Source: Orthonyx spaldingii
Taxonomy: Eukaryota; Chordata; Aves; Passeriformes; Orthonychidae
Assembly: GCA_013397795.1 (NCBI GenBank)
Contig: VZTJ01001447.1
Location: 186,001 to 250,000, forward strand
Direction of reading: 5' to 3'
DNA length: 64,000 bases
Below, one piece after another: positions 1-15,200 of the stretch. Every line of letters starts with the position of its first letter. Position 1 is the stretch's first letter. The notes beneath the pieces were generated by a model that was not told the origin of the DNA, did no database searches, and saw nothing but the letters and a program-made list of their open reading frames with translations. A program made the position numbers and the translations under genes.

Positions 1-1011
1 TCTATTTTGGAACATTTGTACCATAAATTCTTCATTTTGATCTAGCTAACACTTCTGCATCAGTTCAGCAAAATATTATACTGCTTTTTTCTATCCATAT
101 GCTGCCTAGTAAATTTATCACCAACAATCAACTTTTGAACACCATTCAGAGTTATGTCAGCTTCATTTGGTAAGTAGGACAACAAGCCATTATTAGGAAA
201 GAGAAGAGGCATTTAATAAGAGAAGTGGTAAAAAGAAGAGACAACACACATATAAGACTTATGTTTATCAATTTGTTAGAAAATAAATGTTTGCTGTGAA
301 TTGTTTGTCTGAATAGCATTGAACTTTTCTTTGAGACTTCATTGAGCCTTCATTTTTTATTGAAACTTTCAGTAGACTCAAAAAAATTTGGAAAGGCACA
401 TTCTGACCAGCCAGGAAGCTATAATTCTCTGCTGAATTACTAAAGAGCAGTTTCAATTTTTTTTTTTTTTTAATCTGGGGAAGTGTGTAAAATGTTATTA
501 TTCATTAATTAGCACCAGTAAATGTTTTACTCTGCTTTGTTTTTATTTGGTATAGAAATCAAAACAAAATTAAAAAAGAACAATTAAAGAGTTACAATGT
601 TAAAAAGAAAAAAAAAGGGAAAACAACAAATTTCCTATTGAATCAAGTCAGTGACCTAGATAGACCAGTACTTTGTTTCTGACTAGGCCAGAATGAGAAA
701 GGGAATTACACATATGTGTTGTCATAAGCAATGTGACTAACACAAATTACCCTTTAAAATTTTGTGTATGCCTATGTTTACATATCAAGTAAGATAAAGG
801 TTTTAGAATATACATGATGAAATAATGAGAATGTAACCATGTACATGTATATATTTGTATTAAATATATTAAATAAACATACTATTAAAATATAATAAAA
901 ATAAACACTAAATGTATCACTTTGATCCGTTATTAATAATTAATTTAATGAAGTGACTTTTAGTTTAAATTTCATCATCAACTTCAGGAAGATTTTTCTC
1001 TTTTTTTTTTT
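1..1011. other. AT-rich non-coding stretch, no gene seen
   Basis: No open frame with protein-like character and no recognised mobile element is visible. The stretch is AT-rich, with a T15 run at 457-471 and a T11 run at 1001-1011 that leads into the first assembly gap. The only frame above 60 codons (minus strand, 268-456) has no family resemblance that I recognise. Confidence 0.6.
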
Positions 1012-1058
1012 NNNNNNNNNNNNNNNNNNNNNNNNNNNNNNNNNNNNNNNNNNNNNNN
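1012..1058. other. Assembly gap (47 N)
   Basis: There are 47 undetermined bases, with T11 immediately to the left and T6 immediately to the right. T on both sides suggests that a long poly-T homopolymer, possibly with a short interruption, could not be read through. The small size points to a simple homopolymer problem and not to a missing gene or element. Confidence 0.98.
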
Positions 1059-1972
1059 TTTTTTAAGCCAAAAAGTAATTTTCCTATTCTTTAAATATTT
1101 TTACTAAGAACTGCAGTGACAACATGACAAATTATTATCTTAATTCACTTCTCTGCCATGGAAATATAGCTCTTCTCCTCTCTTTTTTCTTCCTTCCTGT
1201 TCATTATCTCTCTTTAGCAAATGAGTGATAGATAACTTTTATGTTTGTAATAGCAAATGTCAAACTTCTTGGAGGTCAAATATATTACAAAAATGTATTC
1301 TATCAGTACTAATGTCCAAGTTTCCCTCTACCTGTGGACACTGTTGGTTTGGATTACATGACTGTTCAGATGGCACTTGACAGACAAAACTAGAACTTCA
1401 GCATGAGCTTGCACAGGATTGTGTTGGAGTAAAGGGAAGAGAGAAACATGATTGGCATACACTTAGGTCTACCCTGAGGCAAGTTTTTGGAAGGTGAACA
1501 TTCATCAGGCCAATATTATGGATTTACCCTTCATTAGCTATAATTATGCATACATTTCAAAGGTTAATGTACATTATTACATGTTAGCAGGCAAAAACTT
1601 CCCTAGAATAATAATAATAATTTTTTAAATAGCTACTTATGCAGCTGTTTTTCCAGGAATAAGGGGTCAAACAAGTTAGAACAAAATGACACTATTTTCT
1701 GCAACAAATAGGCTCTACATATTTAGCTGAGAAAAACTGATATAATAAAAAGTTATTAATAGTCTGCAAAAAAGAATCTGAAAATCTTGTATGTGCCTCT
1801 GCTTTCATCTTGGCATCAGATTTGCTGGTATTCAACAAGCTACTTAATGGCTTTTATTTTGTTCCTTCACCTGAAAAATTGGGATGATACTCTTATGTGA
1901 AGTAAATCTAGTAAAGAGAAAGTTGCTGATGCTTTATAGTGCAAAGATTAAAATTAATAGTAAATATTGTAC

Positions 1973-2026
1973 TTTTTGGTTTTGTTTGGCTTTTTTTTTT
2001 GTTTATTGGTTTTTGGGGTTTTTTAT
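1973..2026. repeat. G/T-rich low-complexity tract
   Basis: About 54 bases made almost only of T and G on the + strand, with a T10 run and a GGGG run. It is one of a set of similar tracts across the window, some T/G-rich and some A/C-rich on the + strand. No repeat unit of constant length is seen, so it is low-complexity sequence and not a clean microsatellite. Confidence 0.7.
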
Positions 2027-5000
2027 ATCTGTGAAGAGAGAGAGAGGGGAAAAAGGAAAGAAAATGGCCTGATGGACTTGATGGACACTTTTCATGCTGG
2101 AAAATTATCATCAACATGAACAAATTTGTAGAACTATACATTCACACTGGAATTTTCCAAACCCAAAAGCCAACTTATTTTTTTTTTCCAAGGGAAGTAT
2201 TTTCAGTTTATTCTGTTTTCTTTCTTCTTTTAATTCCATTTTATCAGTATTATATACATGGATATATAATTGTATCACAGGCAATATTAAACAGTTTCTA
2301 TAGCCGTAAGCCCTTTTATTTTTAACTATGCAGGTAAATATACTGCAACATTCAGCTCCTGCTGAAACAGAATAATTTGTTTCAAATTGAAATTTAATTT
2401 ATTTTTTGAAAATTTCACAATATATGTATGTCAGAGAATTAGATGTCCTAATTTGTGAGGGGAGAACATTGTGAGTTTTCATTTTTAATTACCTTCATTC
2501 ACTTTTATTACCTCTGTCTTTTATAAACTTTTTTGTAACTCTTCTCTTTTTAGGCCTCCCTCCTTGGATAATAGTTTTAGCTATGTTAAACTGACCGATG
2601 TGATTTTTTTCTTATTTAACTTTGAAGACCTGGCTTTATGCAGTCCATAACACCACACGTGCAGAATTTGAAGTAGAATATCCTCTTGTTCTTTGTCACA
2701 CCTTAAAAAATGCGTCCCTTAGATCTTCAAAGAGGGGATATTAACCAGTTCAATACAGTGTTCACAAGTTCTTTGACATCCTAAACAGTTACAGCTATGA
2801 AGAGTGTTTTGGAATAGCTGAGATATAACATTTCAATTATCTTTGAAAGTACTCTTTAGGTTCTAAGAACCTTTACGTTCTTTCAGAGCTACCAACTAAG
2901 AAATACAATCTTAAGTCACTGTTGTCAGAAGGAATTATCCTCAAGATATTGCAATTCACTTTCTATAGGAACCAGATATAATTTTTAGACTCAAATATTT
3001 ATTATCTTCGCTTACTGTCTTTCAGTTGCTCTGCCACTTTGTTAAGAACCAGTGGCCTCAAATTACTTCAGATTTTAATCACCCTTCCTGACTTTACTGG
3101 ACAAAGTAACTGACTCGAGAGTCTGTGCACTTTAATAGTGCATCCTCATCACCTGTCCCTTAACAAAAACAGGTAATGTGAATTTTCCTCCCATACTCTG
3201 TCTCTTTACATATTTTGTGTCAGTGAAAAGACTGAAAGTCACATTTTTTGTTTTAATGACCTACGGGGGTAATGAAATCCAGTGATGAACTATACCCTAT
3301 GTAAATGTTTATTTCCTTGTAAGCTAGAAATATTCTTGAGTTTTATGGAATTTTCCTGTTACATGGTGAAAAAGAAAATGGAGAATCTTCTCCACTTGAA
3401 CAGTCTTCCTGTGTTCTTATAATTTTTACCAACCCCACTCAAATTCCCTCTATCCCTTGTCCTTTCAAATACTTCACGTATTCACAAATTCATGACAGGA
3501 TGAACTGGTGAAGAAAATATACTTTATTTAAATAGCTTCAATTATATAATGACCTATTTGCATTTTAATAGAGATTTTGAGTAGAACACCTGAGACTTCC
3601 AATAAAATAGGGATTTAAATTTGCAGGTAATTAAGGATCAAGCAGATTGTGAAATTTCTGTTTGATCTATTTAATAAACCTGTTTACTGTCATAGACAAT
3701 AATGTTGCTGACCTCAACTTGTCCCAAGTTATCAAAGCAAAAAAGTTTTACTTTGACTGTACTAATTATTGAGAAAGTGAGTATTATCCATGTCAGGAAT
3801 ATCCTCTTTAAGTTGAGATGCTATTTTAGTTATTGCATCTGTAGCTTGTAATGGATAGAGCAGAATAAAATGCCTGAAGAGAAAAAATGCTAAATATATA
3901 AATATAATCCTCAAATTGCATATAATATCCTAGCTTTGGCCAGCAGTTGTTGTCTCTGGTCAGTTAAGAGTGCCTAGGAACTAACCCTACATAAATTCCA
4001 TTGGCATTAATAAGACTTAGTTCCATAAATCCCATGGGTGTTGATTGCAGAATGAAACTGCACGGTGATTACAAATGGGTCAGAAGTGAAGAAATTGTAC
4101 AGACATATTCTCCCACTGGGAATGACTACATGGGGATTAAATATTGTTCTCAGTTCACCATCTTTGACTCAGAAGTGCAAATGATGCCTTATTTAGACAC
4201 TTGATTGAGGCAAGGGCAAGTAGTATTATATTACTGAACTCAGCCAAGTCAAATTGCTGTAACTTATAGTTAGGTCTCTCTGGAATTTTCCATATTTTGC
4301 ACCTAATTGGCGTATTTGTAATCATGACTTTTCTGTTGACAAGCTGCAGCCTGTAAATTTCAGGGCAGGTAACCTTTCCAGCCATGTTTTAGTCTTTTCA
4401 TTTCAGTTGTGGGTGGTACAAGTACACTGAACTGGAAGAAGAATTCACAGCTGCAATGAAAGTAGTGAGAAACCAAATTCATACTCAGATAAAACAGTGT
4501 TATGCTAAAATCACTTCCCCACTATTGCTCTGAGCATTTAGGTGTCATTGTGTTCTAAGTGTTTGATTGCTTGGGGAACTCTCATAACTCCAAACATAAC
4601 AGATCTGTTGCAGGATGAGGTAACATCCTGCATGTAACCTGAACTTAGTTAATGGAAATGAAAATTTACCTTTATGGGGCAAGGAATTAATAGCACATAG
4701 CAAGCTTTAATTTGTTACTTAGGGCTCACAAACACCTCTTTCTGGGGAAGGCTGAAGGGTGTCTCTGGCTTGGTGTGGTGAACCTTACTGCTGCTGTTAT
4801 ATACTACTATACATTTGTTAGCATCCTGCTAAAGTTTGAGAAGGTCAATTACCAAGTCCTCTGTGCTTACATGAAGATGACCTTTATGCTGTTGATATAA
4901 AATTTAGCAAATTCTGTTCTTTTTGGCATAGGTGGTTAATAGATTTATGAAGTTGAACATAGCTTTGAAGTTACGTATTTTGAGTATGTTGTCCTATACA

Positions 5001-8000
5001 TTCTTAAGATCAGCTCTTCTTCCAGGGGAAGTTATAGAATATAGAAGCTAGATTCTAAAATATCTGTCTCCCCTGAAATAATCTTTTATCTAGAGTAATG
5101 GTATTAATTTCAACAGAAATAAATTTCAACACTCAATGTCATGAATCCAACTTTAGCTTTCTATACACACTAGAATTATTCTAAACTAGCCTCAATTGTG
5201 TCTATTTGAAGAAAGAGATATTTTAATGACTCAGCTAATTGTGGAGTTTGGTTTTACAGAATGACTCAGTGGCTAAATTTGCTGTCTGACTTATGTGAAA
5301 ATACTGCCTAGAGTCAGATTGCCAGAGTTCAAACTCTTATAAAATCAAAGTCAAATCTTTATTATCTAGTATACCTCCTATTAAAAGCTAGCACTTCTGA
5401 AAAACATCTGCTAATAGTTTTCTTATTTTTTTAAAGCAGATGTTCAGGCAACCTTTGTGTAGTTTTAGGTACATAAATTTCATTGCTATTTTCATTTTTA
5501 TTTTATTGATTTATCTGCTTCACTCAAAATAACTTGAGTCTACAGAAACAGTATCCTTTTCCTTATTAGCAGTATAGCAGATATTTGAAGCTATTGATTA
5601 TTTACAGTCATTTGGCACTGTTTGTTTGCCTGCTGAGCACTTATTTATATACCATCTACGAGTATTTAAGCTGTATCAATAGTCTTTAGTGTCTGCAGAT
5701 TATCTCCCTTGGAATGGCTATCTCAGGAGACATACCATGCCTAGCAGAAGTCTCACCACTAGCCTCAGACCAAAATAGTTTCATGGAAGCATTTCTGATG
5801 AACTAAATATACATTTTGAAGACAAAAACTTTAGAATTCTATTTTTTTGTTGTTGCTGCATTAAAAGTGTTTCTGGTTTTCCAGTATCCCTAACCAGTGT
5901 ATTTGAATGATTTAAGCTAACCTCTAGTTCTCTTCTCATGTGGCATGGTGGTCAGGTGGCCACAGACAGCAATGAATAATGGGAGTATATATATATTTCT
6001 AGACTTTATCTGTTGTGCAAAAATTTATAGAGTGCCTTGAAAGACAATCATGTGTTAGTTGTGTTGCTGTGTTGCATTAAAAAAAAAAAAAACCAACTTT
6101 GGATGTATTTTCTTTCCCTGGAATTCTTTTCAGATTGGTGAAAATCTACAATTTTTTTATTTAAATAGAAGTAAACTCTTTGATCTTGTCTGCAGATCTA
6201 ATAATATAGTCTCAACAGTATTTCAGTAAGGTATATAGATTGCTACTCCAGTTCAGTCTCTATAGATTCAGAGTTCAGTGTTTCAGATGAAACAGAAATT
6301 GTGAACTATTTTGACCACAGTAATTCAAAAAATATATACACATTTTAGAACAAACATAAAAAAATAAATCCTAACATTTATTCTTCTGTATTTTTCATTA
6401 TGCTTTGGCTTCAGTATAATTAGTGTGTTCAGAATTTCATAGTCTTATTGGAGAATACAGCTTCTGAAAATAGAGAAAGGCATGTGTAAACCCACTGTTT
6501 CTGAAGTAATCTAGCAATGTAGATAATATTAGTGGTACTTGAATTATTAATGTAAATTACTGTCTTTATGGTATTCACAATGGATCTGTATTTGTACATC
6601 ACTGTCTTTTAAATTGATGCAGATGATCCAAATCCATCGAATCAATAGAAAAAATGTTTATATTTGTCAATATAATAAATAAGTATATTCCAATATTTAT
6701 ATTTAAATGACTATTACCTTTTCCCACTGTATTATTCCAGGTCCAGTGTCACTCATAGATATTTGCTGCCTGTTCCATACTTTATAATTCCAAACTTTAT
6801 ATGTACTTGAAAAATGATTTAATAGTCCAGGACAAAAATCAGTTTAGCATAAACATTTTCAGCTGTGACTTTGCTGCCACCATTAATTCGACTAGCCAAA
6901 CAGATCACTTGTTTCCAGCTGATTTGAGGTGATTCAATAGCTAATCCCATATCAGGCAGAAGAAAATACATTGTATACTATAAGAAAGAAACACTAATCA
7001 AATTTCAAAATAACCTGAAGAGAACTAACTTGAATAAGAAATCTTTCATACTTAATGGATAAGAATTTTAGCTAAATGCAAGGATATATATTTTCTGTAT
7101 ATCAGTTCTCACTAACAGAATAAATAAAAAAATCCAAATAATCTTTGGTAAGGCACATTTTAAAATACAACCCATTGCTTTGCAAAGTTTTAATGAAAAT
7201 AAGATGATTCAGAAGACTGCATAGCAATGTTATGTTTTCTATCACAAATCTTTATCGTGGTTTTCAGAAATCCACTTATTCTTCAAATTGTAGGGTTAAG
7301 GATTAAGTCATCTTTAAAAATCTTGATAACTCCTAAAGAACGCAACACAACTTTATCAAAGAGTTCCATAATACTTCAGCTAATTATCTAAATAATAATA
7401 ATAGATAGCAATAAAGCTGATAGAATTAGAAGGTGTGAATAAATCACGGATTAATTCTGTCAACAGGCAAAAAGGTACATAAATAAATTTGCTAATTATA
7501 ACATACATTAAAAAAATATAATAGCCTAATTTAATAGACCTTGCTTATTTATATCAGCTATGCCTCTGAGGAAAACGGGAAAAAATATTCTTGAGTTAAT
7601 GCAAGTAAGATGGGCAAAAATAAATTGAAGCTGTTTGGAAACCACACTTCCTTTCTGTAGAATAAAATGAAATCTAATCTCTCTCTGCCTACATGTTTTA
7701 GTAATTTGTAAAATTTAAATTCTGACATTTTTAAAATTAAAATTTTGGTTGAATTTTTGCACCTTTTGAAATATTTATATGAAATTAATTTAAAAGTGAG
7801 AAACTGATTCAATTTCCATAAATAGGCCTATAATTCCTACTTTTCACAGTTATCAAAGTGTTTTGAAATATTTAACAAAGTTTTAACCACACTAGAACAT
7901 GGAAATGTAGCTTACCTAAAAAACAGTTAAGAAGGTTTCATTGACTTCTCTAAATAGTTCTCACACCTAAATAAAATACACCATTAAAGATATATTCAAA

Positions 8001-9068
8001 ACTGACTTCAAAGGAATAAGCCAGAATTTTTATAGAAATAAAAGCTGTCCTAGGATATACATTGTATAATGGAATTTTTGTCAAGATATGTTCAGAAGCA
8101 TTTCAATCTTTAATACTGTATAGTTATTAAGTATCAAGAATGAAAAAAGGAAATAAATCTTCGCAGGTCTTATCAATTTTTGCTTAAAACTACTTAAGTA
8201 ATCTCATATTAACCTTTCCATGGTACCTTTATCTGTTTATTAACTGTGATGACGTTTGCATGGCTTTCACCTTTCAAAAAACATATATTTTCACGTTTAT
8301 AGCTGTCTGATATCTGTGCGTAAAACTGTTATTTTTTTGTTTACTTTTGTTGTTCATAAAATTTTTGTTTTTCTTATTTTACTATAAAACAATATAATAA
8401 TTTTATATAAAATATGATTTTTTGGCATCCTCTTTCCCATATTCTTAGTAAAGATTTGAATGCCCATTATGCAGAAGCTGTAGAAGCATATTGGCTATCA
8501 TTGTGAAGTTCCAATTCAAGGATTATTTTCTACACAACAGAGAAGAAATCTTTCATCAGGAAAAAAAAAAGAGAAAGTGATTGTGACAAACACACATTTT
8601 TGGCGTCCTTTTGTGCAACAAAAATAGAACTAAAAGGAAAGGTAATTGGAAGGCCATTATAAAAAATGAAATATCTATTGGCTGTCTCTGCTTTAATATT
8701 TCAGAAGTTTGGAGATAAAAGGTATTCTTTCTTTGACAGCAATCATTGTTCAGGTTGTCATCACTCAAGTCAACAATTTCATCGCTTCATAGCAAAAACA
8801 TTATTAGGAAAAAGGGAAAAAAATCCAGATGAACCACTTTAAAAAAATCCTAACCAAACCCCCTTCAACTACCAAAATAGCATACTTTTTCCCCAATATC
8901 AAAGGTCTGTATTGGATAATTTTGCAGAGCTGAGAGTGATTCCAGTAGGATTATAGCCAGAGCAAATCTTTGTTCACAATAATAAAAGACACCATGCACA
9001 GAGGCAGTTTCTTGCTTAAAACAGTCGTGGCAATTTCAGAGCAGAAGTGGGAACTAGTAAACAAAGAG

Positions 9069-9157
9069 TGGTGGGTTGGGTTTTTTTTATGTTTAGTAGA
9101 GGGGTTTGTTTTGTTGGTTTGTTTTGTTTTAGTTTTTTCAGTTTGTTTTTTTTTTCC
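9069..9157. repeat. G/T-rich low-complexity tract
   Basis: About 89 bases dominated by T runs broken by G, GG, GGG and GGGG, including GTTTT-like units. It creates open frames on both strands (8970-9185 plus, 8951-9160 minus) whose Val/Phe-rich and Lys/Thr/Asn-rich translations are artefacts of the tract. Confidence 0.7.
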
Positions 9158-11014
9158 CATTGCACTAATAGCACATAGCTATTAAAACTATTTTCCTACA
9201 GAAAAGGGAAGTAAAGTTATTTGAAGCTCAATTTATTTTTATTTATTCTTAGAAGTTAAGAAGATTAAAATTCTGGATGATGTCACTAATTGACAAGCAG
9301 GAAAACAAAGAGATTAGAGTCTGAAAACAATGAACTGATTAATAATTTCTTAAATGCCTTTATACAGTATCATCATCTTTCATGCTCTTTTAAAAGAAAA
9401 TAAAAGAAATATAAGGCTAGAAAAGTAATGGAAAAATCAATTAATTTTAAAAAGTGATTATGCAGCTAATTAAGAAAACTAACAAAATACCACTGGAGAA
9501 AATGGTGATTACATACTAGCCTCAATTCATAGTGAAAAATTCATCAATAGCAAAGGTAACTGCTTACAGGCATCACTGAGAGTATTTGGTACTGAATTTC
9601 AGACTGAAAGTCCGATGAAGCTGATGGGTTGATCCAGGTCAATTTCACTTTATACAGGTGTTAAAATAGTCCCTTGAAAGAGAAAGACCTATGGAAAAAT
9701 GGACAATGGAATAGAACATTCAGGAACAGAATCATGAGCACCAGATATGGACAGACGTGGGCCAGTTTAGACCAAATATTACTTGATTCTGAATCGCTGT
9801 TATGTTTTTTCAACATAGAGAAAAAATGTTTGCAAAACCTTGTAAATCACAGTATTAGGAATACCAAAATTTTAATCTTATTAATCGTAATTACTCATTC
9901 CCAATCAGCATGTGCTGCTACCTTGAATGCATCAGTTCTGGGTTCTTTAATGTGACAGAAGGGCTCATTACTGTATAACCCACACTGTATCACAAAACTC
10001 TTCTGCAGACATGACATTGATATATGTACTCAATCACCTCCACAACTAAAATAATGCAAAAGATCAAAGTGCTGATAAATGTCTCTCCTCCCTAGAGGTC
10101 AGAAGTCTCTTTCTGTCAGGGTTTCCTTCAGTAATGGTATTCCACCTGCATACTGTGTAAATTACAGCTTAGGCTGTTTACTTTTTCCATCTCTTCGTAC
10201 ACTGTTTTTCATCTTATTCTCACAGGCTACGGAGTTCTGCCTTCTTGTGAGGAGAGGATGACTCCAACTTCCTGCCATGGCCTCCCACAGAGGCAACCCC
10301 CTACGCACAGCTGTACTGCCAAGATTTAGATAGTCTGCTCTGCTTGATGTTCATTTTGCCCCCTTCAAGAGCTTTCTTGGGGAGTCTTTTAAAAACTCTG
10401 ATAATAACTGGACAGCAGCTGATCTTTGATTCGATGCTTACTTAGAACTGTTTATTGATGAAGTGGTATCATGAATTTTTTATTACCATGAAAGGAGATG
10501 AGTAGATTTTTTTAAATGAACATTGCCATAGGATGCCTTTTTTCAAACATCTGTAACAGAGGGCTCGAAAACTTAATAGTCATTTATCGGTTTGCCACAA
10601 CCTTTTGCAAATGCCCTGCTTTCCTTCACATTAAATTTTTAAGAATTTATGAAGATCTGCATAATGAAAAATACTGCTATCTAAATGTTATAATGAGGTT
10701 ATACTTCTTATAATGTTTAACAATCTTATGGCATGTTGTGAAATGTGAACAGCAGCTAGATGACTTTCAAGTTTCTCCATTTTCCTATGCTTTAGATAGA
10801 TTAAAGGTTAATTAATTCACATCTGACTCTTAATTGATTTTTTAAAATTGCTTGATTAAATCACACTCTTAAATTTGTTTATCTACGATATTTAATATGT
10901 GATTACACACAATCTTCAAACTTCATAAACAATTACATTTTAAAAAGTAGAGAAATATCTAATAAGTATTTAAAAGAAGACAACATCAGATAAACAAATG
11001 AAGCATTCTCTCTC

Positions 11015-11059
11015 TTTTTTGGTTTTTTTTTGTTTGTTTGGTTGGTTGGTTTTTTTTTA
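11015..11059. repeat. G/T-rich low-complexity tract with GTTT and GGTT units
   Basis: T runs are followed by short arrays of GTTT and then GGTT units and a final T-rich run. The units suggest slippage growth from a poly-T seed. No adjacent transposon tail was recognised. Confidence 0.7.
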
Positions 11060-11782
11060 TTTCTTATGGTAATAGACCAATGAGCTATGTGTTGAGTCAA
11101 GAAATTACATTAGAAGATTAGCAATTATTAAAAGACATTTTTCAAGTTAATGTATTCCAGGTAATGTGGATTAAGATAAAACACACGTTATAATTAATCT
11201 TTTTTTCTTGCTACTCTTGTTTTAGCATTATGATCATTAATGGTTTATTGCATATTAAGGAGAATTTTGTGAAAGAATGGGTGAATTGAGTTCCCACCTG
11301 GTTCCATCCAGGACAATCTTTGACAAGTCTCTCAGGTGTTTGTAAGTCCTCACACACTTTTTAGATATATTCAGATAATAAGAAAAAAATATTAAAAATA
11401 TTAGTATTTAGCAATTAAATATACTGATTTTGGGAGTGAAATTTTTAATGACCTTAGTAATTCAAATATACCATGCTCAATTCTCACATGATTTTGTTGT
11501 TATGACAGAATACTTTATGGATGTTAGTGCCTCCATTAATTGAGCGAATTCCTTGCAAGAATGCCTTCTAATTCTTTGGCTAATTAAGTAAAAAGTAAAA
11601 GGCTTCCTTTCCAGATTGTACTCCATTATCTGAAAGCTGAAAAATAAGTACCTAAAAACCCATGATAAAAATATTTTCCTGTTTGCTACAAACTCAATGG
11701 TTTGTGCTCTTTGGTTTCTGGAAATAAAATAAATTAATGTCACACCTTCCCCAGAACTGCCACTATAACACATTATTATTCT

Positions 11783-11799
11783 ACACACACACACACACA
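11783..11799. repeat. (AC)8 microsatellite
   Basis: Seventeen uninterrupted bases of alternating A and C. This is a plain dinucleotide microsatellite, short enough to be only weakly variable. Confidence 0.9.
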
Positions 11800-12192
11800 T
11801 GAAAGTGAAATCTATGTTTTATTATAAATAGTTATATACATGTAAGGAAAATGGTAGGGGAAAAAAGAATAATCTGAAAAATATATTGCATTTTTTAGTT
11901 TCTTAATACACCAAAATAAGGTTTTAGGGGTTCCAAACAAATCACATAGATGTAAGTGAACAGAGTTCCAGGCTTTGCTGAGGATGTCTGACTACATCAT
12001 TCCTGGCTCCACCTTGAGTGTCATTTCCAAACATTCTTCCTAAAACAACAGAAGGCCCATCTTTAAATAACACCAGGGTTGTCTGCTGCCAACTCATGTG
12101 AATGTGTAGGCAGAGAAATGCCAAACCAAGTGGGCTCTGGCCTGGTTCCAGGCAATTTTCCTGTCTGTTTCTTCTCCATTCACTGGCAGCTT

Positions 12193-12208
12193 TCTCTCTC
12201 TCTCTCTC
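12193..12208. repeat. (TC)8 microsatellite
   Basis: Sixteen bases of TC repeat inside a longer pyrimidine-rich stretch of about 12190-12230. Confidence 0.85.
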
Positions 12209-15200
12209 CTCCCTTTTCCTTTGCTTTTTTGTGACACGTGGCTACCAGAAAGCTGCAGGATGCCACACAGCGGTGTCATGCAGGGACTCATTTAGGGCAT
12301 CGTACCCTAGAGCTGTCCCTTCACACATACCAGGTCTTGGTTTATATCCTCCGGGGCTGTGCTCCAGAGAGAGAAAACATGGGCACTCCTAGGGATGGCT
12401 AGCCTTCCCCCTGAATACCCAATCCCTCCTTCACTGGGAGGTGGTTGTCATACAGTTGTCATATACCTCAGAATTTGTCTGGTTATATAAGACTGAGTGA
12501 GAAGACTGTCAAAATTTCTTGAGCATTGCTAATGCTCTGCAAATGCAGCAGGTTTTGCCACTTCCCACCTGTCCTGAGGAGCCTTCTCACCCACCTTTTG
12601 AATGAGACAAATGACCAGTCCTGCAAGGCTGCTTCATGGAGGTGAGGTATGGTGTTTTGATGAAGACGTTACATTTGACTGTGCCTGACGGCTTCTGTCT
12701 CCTTCAGGGGAGACACAAAATCTTCTGAGAAAAAAACCCAGCCCTTTCTTTCCATGTACTTTCATCTTCATTTTGTTTCATAGTTTACACTGTTTATGGA
12801 GCTCTCAGTTCTTTATCTATATACTTTACATAAAGGAAACACTCTCACAACTCTTTACAATTTCTCTTGTTTCTCAGTGGCATTCTTACAAAAGCAAATA
12901 AATTTCTTGTTTCTCATCTCCTTCCACCAGTTTCACAAGCAAAACAAACAGTAGCTGACATGGGGGCATCTAAGAACAAGACCTTTGGGAGCAGTGGTTG
13001 AACTATGAGGGGTGATAGTTGCATGTACAGAACTCATTTTTCCTTTCAAATTGGAAGTGTTTGAATGCAGCTGCCCACTGGACAGAGAAGTCTGTAATAT
13101 GCATGCATTTAAGCAAATGAGGGATGAGAATGTCTGTAGGGAAGAATTCCAGATTAGCTGTGACATGACAAAACCAACTCTACCTCTCTACAGTCAGTAA
13201 TATAAATACCACTAAGCTCGTACAATGACTTGTGGACGAGGCAAGTACAAGGGCCATGTGAAAAGGTCTGTGAAGTCTTGCTCAATCATATTGCTAGAGT
13301 ATTGTTCTGCAGTTCTAAAACCACCACTGAACTGCTTTTCTAGAATGGTTCTGTAACACAACAAGAAAATACTGCCAGATTTATTTCACTTAACCAATAG
13401 TATTTCTGGGGTTTGAGCATTTAATTTTTTTAAAGTGTTATATAAAAAATGCCTAACCATACTCTTAATTTAAAAAAAAAAGTGGAGTTATTAAACCTTA
13501 TTGATTTTATCTATTTATTCATTCACTAGATCCCCATGAAGAGTACTATGGTTATAGGTTTTCCCAACAGATGGAGAATCAGGCAATATAGATAAGCTGA
13601 CAGAATCTTGCTCTTCCTGACATGTTTTTTACTTGTAAAGCTACTTTAAAATTGATAAGCCTTGCTGCTTGCAAACCTTCACTAGGGAAATGATCATTTA
13701 TCATTTTGGTTATATCTAAGGTCAATGTTCATCCACAGCAGGCCACACATAAGATAAGGCATAGATTTTTTAACAAGATAGTCTCCACCAAATAGAAGAT
13801 AACACTACAGAGATTGTCTTCAAGTAAGATGTATGCACTTCATTTTGTAGAAGTGAAAGTGTTTCAGCCATTGTTTTCATTTGTCTTTATCATTTATGCA
13901 GGAACTCTGTAGCCTATCAGATTTGCAGATCTGCAAAGCAGCACAGGAAGCATTGCAGAAGATATTTACAGACAGGAAGTTAAGATGGCTTTCAAGGATT
14001 TGTTTCACCCATACTAATACAGTTAGAGTGATGTATCCATTTGCATGTATTTACTTTAGACTCGTATGTAAGGGGGACTAGAAAGTCATTTTCTAGTTTG
14101 GTTTCTGACATCAAAATAAAAGATCTGTTTCTCTTGAAATGGGGAAACTGAGATATAGGCCATAGAGCAGAAAAATATTGATAATGTGGAAAATGAGGAA
14201 AAGGAGACTGATTTGAGAAATCTCTACTCTCTTAGCTTCAGATTGCTGCTCTTTCTAGTAATGATGCTTACGCTTCCATTTTGAATTTGTATCTCTCTCT
14301 GGACTAGTTAATTGCAAAACAACTTTCTCTGCAAAATGAATAACCTGAAAACTTTCTAAAGATAGGCCGTAGGGCTTCAGTTTTTATTGTAGGAGGAACA
14401 AGGTCAAAATGCCCAGATAGGATATGTTAATGAATGGATGCAGGTTGCAGTTTTTGGAATTGCTTCACTGATGCATTGCAGCAAATACATTTATGGTGCT
14501 AGTTTTTGGTCAGAAAATATATACATTTGATCTTCTTCTGGAGTTGCACAAGGACAGTCAATGTGCTAATTAAATGAAATGATACTACAGTTGATCAGGT
14601 GGAATAAAAGAGTCCTAGTAAACACTACATTTTATGGAGTGTCCTGTTCATCCTTTGATTTCCTTTTGATAAATTCAATGACCTTTACCTTTTATGCAGC
14701 ACTAAGACACATAACTCACGCATGTAAGGTTTCACATCTGTGTGTCAGAAATATACTGAGTATTATAACTCAGAATGTTGTACAATATGCATGAATCTTG
14801 ATACTTATATAGCAAGTGTGAACTTATGTTTATAAGATACAATTTTGAATCTTGTAGTTTTCTTAAATAGCTGGAGAAAAGTCAGAAAATATTTTATCTA
14901 TATATATGTCAGGAAGATACACAATTATATTTAAATTCTCTTGTGAAATGGTGAAAAATCATCAATTCTCAAACTTTGAGGAGAGAGGGCATGAGGGTCT
15001 TTTCTCAGTTTCTCTTATGCAAAATATTTCTCCAGAGATGGCTGAGAAGCTGTTTGTGTGAGAACTGAATTTATTATCATTAGGGTCATCTTAACACAAA
15101 AACATTATCTTTTTTTATCACATCCTTTTTTTTTTTTATTTTTTTGCATTGGGAATACACACTTCTCGTAGAATTTCACAAAATTTTGAACTTTTCTTAT

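Noticed and set aside
12102..12392. 96-codon plus frame with Leu/Ser-rich middle
   Set aside because: The middle is the (TC)n tract in translation and the opposite strand is equally open.
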